Shown here in pieces: positions 33,347 through 37,725 of a stretch of DNA of 37,725 nucleotides. Source of the stretch: Methylococcaceae bacterium (GTDB lineage Bacteria; Pseudomonadota; Gammaproteobacteria; Methylococcales; Methylomonadaceae); the NCBI GenBank assembly GCA_021647585.1, contig JAKIUK010000039.1, positions 1 to 37,725 on the forward strand, read 5' to 3'. Positions within the stretch are counted from its first letter, which is position 1, and every line of letters starts with the position of its first letter. Both the position numbers and the translations under genes were made by a program. The notes beneath the pieces are model-generated. The model made no database searches. It was not told where the DNA came from and was given only the letters and a program-made list of their open reading frames with translations.

Positions 33347-33687
33347 CAGTAAATCTCCATTTTCTATAAATCATTCATTATAATGACACATCTATTACTT
33401 CTGGCTAAGCAAAATATATACTTATTAACATTAGTGGAAATAATAAAAACGCAATTAACGGAAGCCGTTTTCTACCTCTACCCCCTGGTACGCGGCGAAG
33501 TTATCGAGTAATTTGTGTATATAGATGCCCGTCCTGAACTCAATAGACACGTCCTTATATATTAAGAATAATCTAATTGTATCTTTTTTTACTTAAACTC
33601 GCAGACACTTTTATAGGATTATCTTAAAACATACTGTATTATTTTCTATATACTACAACTCTCAGCCATATAGTTGATAAAAGTAAC
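33347..33687. other. fur-bamE divergent intergenic region
   Basis: 341 bp, AT-rich, holding the promoters of fur and bamE. The perfect palindrome TCATTATAATGA (33375-33386) is the only regulatory-looking site I can point to; it is only a partial match to a Fur box. A slightly GC-richer patch at 33460-33500 has no recognised function. No RNA or gene is visible. Confidence 0.5.
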
Positions 33688-34191
33688 ATGAGAAAATTGA
33701 TTTACCCACTGATGTTTGCATCAGGCATGATATTAACTTCCTGCACAACCATCATGAATAACCTGCCGGGCGTATATTCTTTAGATATCCAGCAAGGAAA
33801 TATTATTGATCAGTCAATGATTGACCAACTTAGACCTAAAATGACAAAACGTCAGATTTTATATATTATGGGCTCTTCTATGCTAATTGATGTTTTCCAT
33901 CAAGAACGCTGGGATTACCTCTATTCAGAACAACCAGGTGGCAGCCACAGAAAGCAAAAAAGAATTTCTTTATTTTTTAACGGAGATGAACTCGCTGGGG
34001 TACAAGGTGATTTTAGACCAAGCACTAAGCCAGTCATCGCCCATTCGAAAGAAATAACCATTGAAGTTCCCAAACGTAATTTAGACAAAACCTTATGGGG
34101 GAAAATCACTACCCTTTTTAGCGATGATGTTCCAAGAAAACTGAAACAAACAAATGCTGATGTCACAACAGAAACTGCTTTAGATGATTAA
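33688..34191 (+). CDS. bamE: outer-membrane assembly lipoprotein BamE
   Basis: 167 residues. The lipoprotein signal MRKLIYPLMFASGMILTSC has a lipobox ending at C19. The BamE (SmpA/OmlA) domain follows: GVYSLDIQQGNIIDQSMIDQLRPKMTKRQILYIMGS (about 28-63), the WDYLYS motif (about 76-81) and a last strand around LFFNGDELAGVQGD. It is a non-essential helper subunit of the BAM complex that inserts outer-membrane proteins. The C-terminal tail of about 50 residues beyond the domain is polar and longer than in E. coli. It is divergent from fur and convergent with rnfH. Confidence 0.95.
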   Translation: MRKLIYPLMFASGMILTSCTTIMNNLPGVYSLDIQQGNIIDQSMIDQLRPKMTKRQILYIMGSSMLIDVFHQERWDYLYSEQPGGSHRKQKRISLFFNGDELAGVQGDFRPSTKPVIAHSKEITIEVPKRNLDKTLWGKITTLFSDDVPRKLKQTNADVTTETALDD

Positions 34192-34267
34192 AAATCAGGT
34201 GGAAGAAATACCAAAATGACACCGTTTTTTTTCGGAAACATTCCTAAATAGCAACACTACAAAATAA

Positions 34268-34325
34268 AGCGGACTTCGCTCCACAACGAAATCGACATAT
34301 CATCAACAGTAGATTAAAGTCCGCT
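34268..34325. terminator. inverted repeat between convergent bamE and rnfH
   Basis: AGCGGACTT (34268-34276) pairs with AAGTCCGCT (34317-34325) across 40 bp, with a smaller TTCG/CGAA hairpin inside. The right arm touches the rnfH stop codon. There is no strong T-run on either side, so it may be a weak bidirectional terminator or a REP-like sequence. Confidence 0.4.
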
Positions 34326-34609
34326 CATGTTTTAACCGCCCGATTTCGCCGAGCATCCATAGGATTCTGCATTAGAGGGCGATAAATTTCAATCCTGTCA
34401 CCCTGTTCAACCACTTTTTCTAATTTACAGGCTTTACCATAAATCCCAACACACATCTCTGCCTGATCAATTTCAGGACACAGTTGTAAAATTCCGGATT
34501 CATTAATAGCCTGTAGTACTGACTTTCCTTTGCCTAACTGAACCTCAATAACGACCTGATTATCTGATTTTGCAAATGCTACTTCAACATGAATATCAGG
34601 CTCATCCAT
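34325..34609 (-). CDS. rnfH: RnfH family protein (ubiquitin-like fold)
   Basis: 94 residues when started at ATG 34609 (MDEPDIHVEVAF), which overlaps the end of ratA by 8 bp; longer readings would run through ratA and give a tail unlike the family. Typical blocks are VEVQLGKGKSVLQAINESGIL, VGIYGKACKLEKVVEQGDRIEIYRPL and a basic end MDARRNRAVKT. This is the beta-grasp UPF0125/RnfH family. It is almost always paired with ratA, as here, and its biochemical role is unsettled despite the name. Confidence 0.92.
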   Translation of the reverse strand: MDEPDIHVEVAFAKSDNQVVIEVQLGKGKSVLQAINESGILQLCPEIDQAEMCVGIYGKACKLEKVVEQGDRIEIYRPLMQNPMDARRNRAVKT

Positions 34610-35033
34610 AGATAACTTTTGCTCGTTCGGTAAAAGAACTAACCATGGTATTACAAATCTGGTTAAACACAGCACCAAATGCCAAACTGGCAAACTTTCC
34701 ATGCATTTCGAATTCCAGGTCTAATGAAATTTTACTGGCATCTTCACGTAAAGGCATAAAGCCCCACACCCCTTCTAATGAAGAAAAGGGGCCGTCCAGT
34801 AAGCTCATAAATAACTTACCATGCCCATCACTTCTATTTCGCGTTGCAAATGATTTGTTAAAACCCGCTTTAGAAATCAGTAATTCAGCTTCAACGATAC
34901 CCTCTTCTCTTTTTAGAATTTTACTACCACTACACCACGGCAAAAACTCTGGATAAGATTCTATATCATCAACTAAATCAAACATCTGGTTTGCCGAAAA
35001 CTTAACCAATGCACTTTTCTTGACTGTCGTCAT
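34602..35033 (-). CDS. ratA: RatA-family SRPBCC protein (coenzyme Q-binding/toxin-type)
   Basis: 143 residues of the START/SRPBCC fold, opening VKKSALVKFSANQMFDLVDDIESYPEFLPWCSGSKIL and ending with a C-terminal helix (SLAFGAVFNQICNTMVSSFTERAKVIYG). In E. coli RatA is described as blocking 70S ribosome formation; related proteins (Coq10) bind ubiquinone, and which role applies is open. The ATG overlaps the stop of the sodium symporter gene as TAATG (35031-35035), and the gene overlaps rnfH by 8 bp. The symporter, ratA and rnfH are therefore probably one transcript. Confidence 0.93.
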   Translation of the reverse strand: MTTVKKSALVKFSANQMFDLVDDIESYPEFLPWCSGSKILKREEGIVEAELLISKAGFNKSFATRNRSDGHGKLFMSLLDGPFSSLEGVWGFMPLREDASKISLDLEFEMHGKFASLAFGAVFNQICNTMVSSFTERAKVIYG

Positions 35034-36388
35034 TAGAATATTCCAAGTACATGTAAAAAGACCAAAAATACAGCTGCAGGCGCAACATAGCTGACTAGAA
35101 ATTTCCAGATTTGATATTGCTGTTCAGGCATATCCAGTTCATCCTTAACATGTTTCTGTTGCATCATCCAGCCAGCAAAAATGGCAATGCAAAAGCCGCC
35201 TACAGGCAACATCACTTTAGCTGTCAAATCATCCAGAAAATTGAAAATAGTTTTGTCAAAAATTTTAAATTCAGACCAGATATTGAATGAGAGTGCAACT
35301 CCCACACCTATAACCCATATAGCGATGCCACTGATAACACTCGCTTTAACACGGGTAAAGCCTCTATTCTCAACCATCCATGCAACAACGGGTTCAACTA
35401 ATGAAATTGACGATGTTAAAGCTGCAAAAACCAGCAAAACAAAAAATAGAACACCAAATAACCAGCCGCCAGTCATATTGCCAAATGCAATAGGTAAGGT
35501 TTGAAAAATCAAACCCGGTCCTGAACCCGGCTCTAGCCCATTTGCAAAAACCAGAGGAAAAATAGCAATACCCGCCAACAAAGCAACAATGGTGTCTGCT
35601 CCAGCAATAAACAAAGTGGTTTTGGCAATTGAAACACCACTAGGTAAATATGATCCATAAACCATAATAGCCCCCATCCCCAAACCTAAAGTAAAAAAGG
35701 CATGCCCCATTGCTGTTAATACAGCATCACTATCAATCTCACTAAAATCCGGACTAAATAAAAAAGACAAGCCCTGAAAATAGGCTTCACCCGTAGTCAT
35801 TGCATAACCCACTAAAATAATCAGCAAAACAAATAATGAAGGCATCAATAATTGCACCGCTTTTTCTAATCCCCCCCTGACGCCGCGCATTACAACACTC
35901 ATGGTGGCTATCATAAATGCAGTATGCCAAAAAATCAGTTGTAATGGGCTGGCTATTAATTCGTCAAAACTTGCTTTAACTTGCATAGCATCAGATGAAA
36001 ACCCACCAAAAATGGCTTTAAATACATAGGCACTTGCCCAACCGGCAATCACACTGTAATAAGATAAAATTAATACCCCTGCAATAACCCCCATCCAACC
36101 CAGATAATGCCAGTTTTTATTGACACTCGCTTCTGTAGAAAGTGTACTCAATGTATTAATGGGACTCTGCCTACCTCTTCTTCCCATCATGGTTTCTGCA
36201 ATCATGATAGGAATACCAACGGCCAGCACACAGCCCAAATAAACAAGCACAAATGCCCCTCCGCCATTTTCTCCGGTAATATAAGGAAACTTCCAGATAT
36301 TACCCAAACCAACTGCCGAACCCGTTGCAGCTAGAATATAAGCGAATCGAGAGGACCATTCTCCATGTATAGATTTTGTTTTTGCCAT
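35033..36388 (-). CDS. sodium-dependent transporter, NSS (SNF) family
   Basis: 451 residues, about eleven to twelve membrane helices. The family signature opens the protein: WSSRFAYILAATGSAVGLGNIWKFPYITGENGGGAFVLVYL (about 11-51), containing the unwound sodium/substrate segment GSAVGLGNIWKFP. It uses the sodium gradient to import amino acids or similar amines; the exact substrate is unknown. Later blocks (FFTLGLGMGAIMVYGSYLP; ALTSSISLVEPVVAWMVE) complete the two sodium sites. It is translationally coupled to ratA. Its promoter region, shared with divergent smpB, contains a near-consensus Fur box, so iron-dependent control is possible. Confidence 0.94.
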   Translation of the reverse strand: MAKTKSIHGEWSSRFAYILAATGSAVGLGNIWKFPYITGENGGGAFVLVYLGCVLAVGIPIMIAETMMGRRGRQSPINTLSTLSTEASVNKNWHYLGWMGVIAGVLILSYYSVIAGWASAYVFKAIFGGFSSDAMQVKASFDELIASPLQLIFWHTAFMIATMSVVMRGVRGGLEKAVQLLMPSLFVLLIILVGYAMTTGEAYFQGLSFLFSPDFSEIDSDAVLTAMGHAFFTLGLGMGAIMVYGSYLPSGVSIAKTTLFIAGADTIVALLAGIAIFPLVFANGLEPGSGPGLIFQTLPIAFGNMTGGWLFGVLFFVLLVFAALTSSISLVEPVVAWMVENRGFTRVKASVISGIAIWVIGVGVALSFNIWSEFKIFDKTIFNFLDDLTAKVMLPVGGFCIAIFAGWMMQQKHVKDELDMPEQQYQIWKFLVSYVAPAAVFLVFLHVLGIF

Positions 36389-36412
36389 GTTTTTGCCTAG
36401 CTTCCGAAACTA

Positions 36413-36431
36413 AATAGTTATAATCATTATC
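36413..36431. promoter_or_regulatory. candidate Fur box between the sodium symporter and smpB
   Basis: AATAGTTATAATCATTATC matches the Fur consensus GATAATGATAATCATTATC at 16 of 19 positions, including the entire right 12 bases. It is 25-43 bp upstream of the transporter ATG and 65-83 bp upstream of the smpB ATG. It is better placed for the transporter promoter. Confidence 0.6.
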
Positions 36432-36495
36432 TACGAATCAAGTAAAATACCAAAATAAATCCTTTTCGTCAGTTTAAAATACACTTTTCATTGCT

Positions 36496-36981
36496 ATGGC
36501 TGGTAAAAAATCCAAAAAAAAGAACAAACAGACAGATAACACCATTGCCATTAATCGTCAGGCAACGCATGAGTTTTTTATTGAAGAAAAGTTTGAAGCA
36601 GGGTTAGTACTGGAAGGCTGGGAAGTAAAAAGTCTAAGAGATGGCAGAATTCAGTTAAAAGAAAGCCATATAGTCATACATAAAGGTGAAGCCTGGCTAT
36701 TAGGTGCTCATATATCACCTTTATTGTCGGCCTCCACACATATCGTTCCTGACCGGGTTCGCCGCAAAAAATTGCTATTACACAAACAAGAGCTGCACAA
36801 ATTAATTGGAGGTGTTGAACGCAAAGGATACACCATTGTTCCTCTGTCCATGTACTGGGTAAGAGGACGAGCAAAACTTAAAGTGGGTTTGGCCAAAGGT
36901 AAAAAATTACATGATAAACGTGCCGTAGCCAAAGACAGAGACTGGCAACGTGATAAAGCACGTATTATGAAGCATGGTTAG
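36496..36981 (+). CDS. smpB: SsrA-binding protein SmpB
   Basis: 161 residues. Binds tmRNA and delivers it to stalled ribosomes for rescue. Typical blocks: AINRQATHEFFIEEKFEAGLVLEGWEVKSLRDGRIQLKESH (about 18-58), DRVRRKKLLLHKQEL, and GLAKGKKLHDKRAVAKDRDWQRDKARIMK at the C-terminus, including the tail that mimics the codon-anticodon stem. It has a lysine-rich N-terminus (GKKSKKKNK). tmRNA itself is not in the 740 bp downstream. It is divergent from the sodium symporter with 107 bp between them. Confidence 0.96.
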   Translation: MAGKKSKKKNKQTDNTIAINRQATHEFFIEEKFEAGLVLEGWEVKSLRDGRIQLKESHIVIHKGEAWLLGAHISPLLSASTHIVPDRVRRKKLLLHKQELHKLIGGVERKGYTIVPLSMYWVRGRAKLKVGLAKGKKLHDKRAVAKDRDWQRDKARIMKHG

Positions 36982-37458
36982 TTTCTTCCGTTGATATACA
37001 ACCATTGTTCAAAAGTAATTTCGTGATTTTATTTGGGTTTTATATATCTGGAAGCCTCCATTTAAATTGCCCTCTTTAGCCTTTAGGAGTTTTGTCAGTT
37101 AAGTCCACCCATAATACAACGCTATTGCCGTACTATGCTGGCTACCAGCAGCTCCAACACTATATCCCAAATTGTTGACACTGCTTTTCCAAGCAAATTA
37201 ACAATCCAACAATCAACTTGGGGACCAAAATAAGAGCAAGAAAAAATTCCAAACATTCCGTATTTCACTCAAAAAGCAGGCCAATAAATACTACTACTCC
37301 ATCAATACAAAAATGACAGAGTACTAGAATCATGTTTACAATCTTTGGTGATAACGAAAGGAGTTGATGATTGTCTGTAGCTATTAGGGAAAAGATGGCG
37401 TATAAACAATGAGTGAAGATATAAACAATCAAGGGATATTCAAGTAATTAACATTTAA
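36982..37458. other. gene-free region downstream of smpB
   Basis: 477 bp with no recognisable gene, tRNA or tmRNA. Frames are short and broken. A 12-codon frame at 37410 is not considered real. The region ends at the terminal repeat of a CCTAG element. It could be a degraded mobile gene, but I cannot identify one. Confidence 0.5.
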
Positions 37459-37725
37459 CCTAGAAAAATCAGTTGGATCACGGATTCTAGCACAAGCTAT
37501 TGATTCCACAGCACTTCACAGATAATTACTCCTGCATGATCTGCATTCACCACTTCCATGTAGCTCAAAAAAATGCCCGCTTAACCTAATGGGTGAAGCT
37601 TCCGCTCCTGCTCACGCCCCTTACCTACATCCGTATAGGCAAAGCTCAGATTTTTGACCTACATGGAAGTAGGAAATACAGGTTTTGCAGGAGCAAAAAC
37701 CTGTTAAAACACTGTGAAACCAATA
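37459..37725 (-). mobile_element. CCTAG-family MITE, copy D, running off the window
   Basis: The left end CCTAGAAAAATCAGTTGG and the following 140 bp match the right half of copy B read on the minus strand (TTGATTCCACAGCACTTCA, AAAAAAATGCCCGCTTAACC), so this copy is in the opposite orientation. The second half (GCAGGAGCAAAAACCTG, CACTGTGAAACCAATA) is the start of the other arm, cut off by the window end. The central hairpin GCTTAACC/GGGTGAAGC is better preserved than in B. The left flank is TTTAA. A stretch at about 37601-37650 is extra relative to B. Confidence 0.85.

Noticed and set aside
33375..33386. TCATTATAATGA palindrome as a Fur box for fur autoregulation
   Set aside because: It is a perfect 12-bp palindrome, but the 19-bp alignment to the Fur consensus is poor. 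It is mentioned only as a possible site.
34610..34702. N-terminal extension of rnfH
   Set aside because: The extension lies entirely within ratA in another frame. The family length (about 95 residues) and the ATG at 34609 overlapping the ratA stop fit better.
36982..37458. Possible tmRNA (ssrA) downstream of smpB
   Set aside because: ssrA often follows smpB, but I find neither the tRNA-like ends nor a peptide tag reading frame in this stretch.

Overview
The window is AT-rich chromosomal DNA from a gammaproteobacterium. Evidence for this is the fur/bamE divergent pair, the ratA-rnfH pair, smpB, RsmJ, a LolCD exporter and gammaproteobacterial-type prfB-lysS. A type I methanotroph (Methylococcales) is my best guess. 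It rests on an MxaD-like periplasmic SRPBCC protein beside a YVTN beta-propeller, a SufU-type SUF cluster with a Rieske ferredoxin, and general gene content. That assignment is inference. No methane or methanol dehydrogenase gene is in view.

Layout. 1-2.1 kb: a small conserved protein, a secreted YVTN propeller and an MxaD-like protein, all on the minus strand. 2.6-7.6 kb: a diguanylate cyclase, a fructosamine-kinase-like protein with a DMT exporter, a decayed response-regulator pseudogene and a zinc metallopeptidase (M35/aspzincin type) of foreign appearance. 7.7-10.9 kb: a two-gene minus-strand unit pairing an AlkB-type membrane di-iron hydroxylase with a 722-residue haem-oxygenase-like di-iron protein that looks internally duplicated. 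This is the best candidate here for an undescribed pathway. 11.3-15.3 kb: sixA, then lysS and prfB. 15.6-23.6 kb: a complete SUF iron-sulfur cluster assembly locus (Rrf2 regulator, sufB, sufC, sufD, sufS, sufU), rsmJ and a Rieske ferredoxin. It is interrupted by an antisense Uma2 gene and by small mobile elements. 24.1-27.3 kb: a three-gene signalling operon (single-domain response regulator, CheC phosphatase, PAS-GGDEF-EAL). 27.3-33.3 kb: comEC, a DUF5610-like protein, a DUF2062 protein, lolD, lolC and fur. 33.7-37 kb: bamE, rnfH, ratA, an NSS-family sodium symporter and smpB.

The most striking non-coding signal is a family of short non-coding inverted-repeat elements (MITE-like) that begin CCTAGAA and end TTCTAGG. 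Five copies or fragments are visible: 11209, 12379, 15919, 21503 and 37459. Two complete copies have perfect 5-bp flanking duplications (ATTAA and TTTAT) and a third has a 4/5 match. The CCTAG termini and 5-bp duplications resemble the IS1380 family. Copies lie at the lysS stop codon, between sufB and sufC, and at the end of rsmJ, where the element supplies the stop codon. The better preserved copies carry a central terminator-like hairpin with T-runs on both strands. A second dispersed repeat family, a 158-bp near-perfect palindrome and several REP-like hairpins fill most other large intergenic gaps.

Regulation that can be read from the sequence: a GGACTAGTTTAGTCC palindrome in front of the SUF regulator (IscR/Rrf2-like core), a 16/19 match to the Fur box between the sodium symporter and smpB, a factor-independent terminator behind the MxaD-like gene, and a relic of the prfB programmed frameshift site from which the extra T of the TGA stop is missing.
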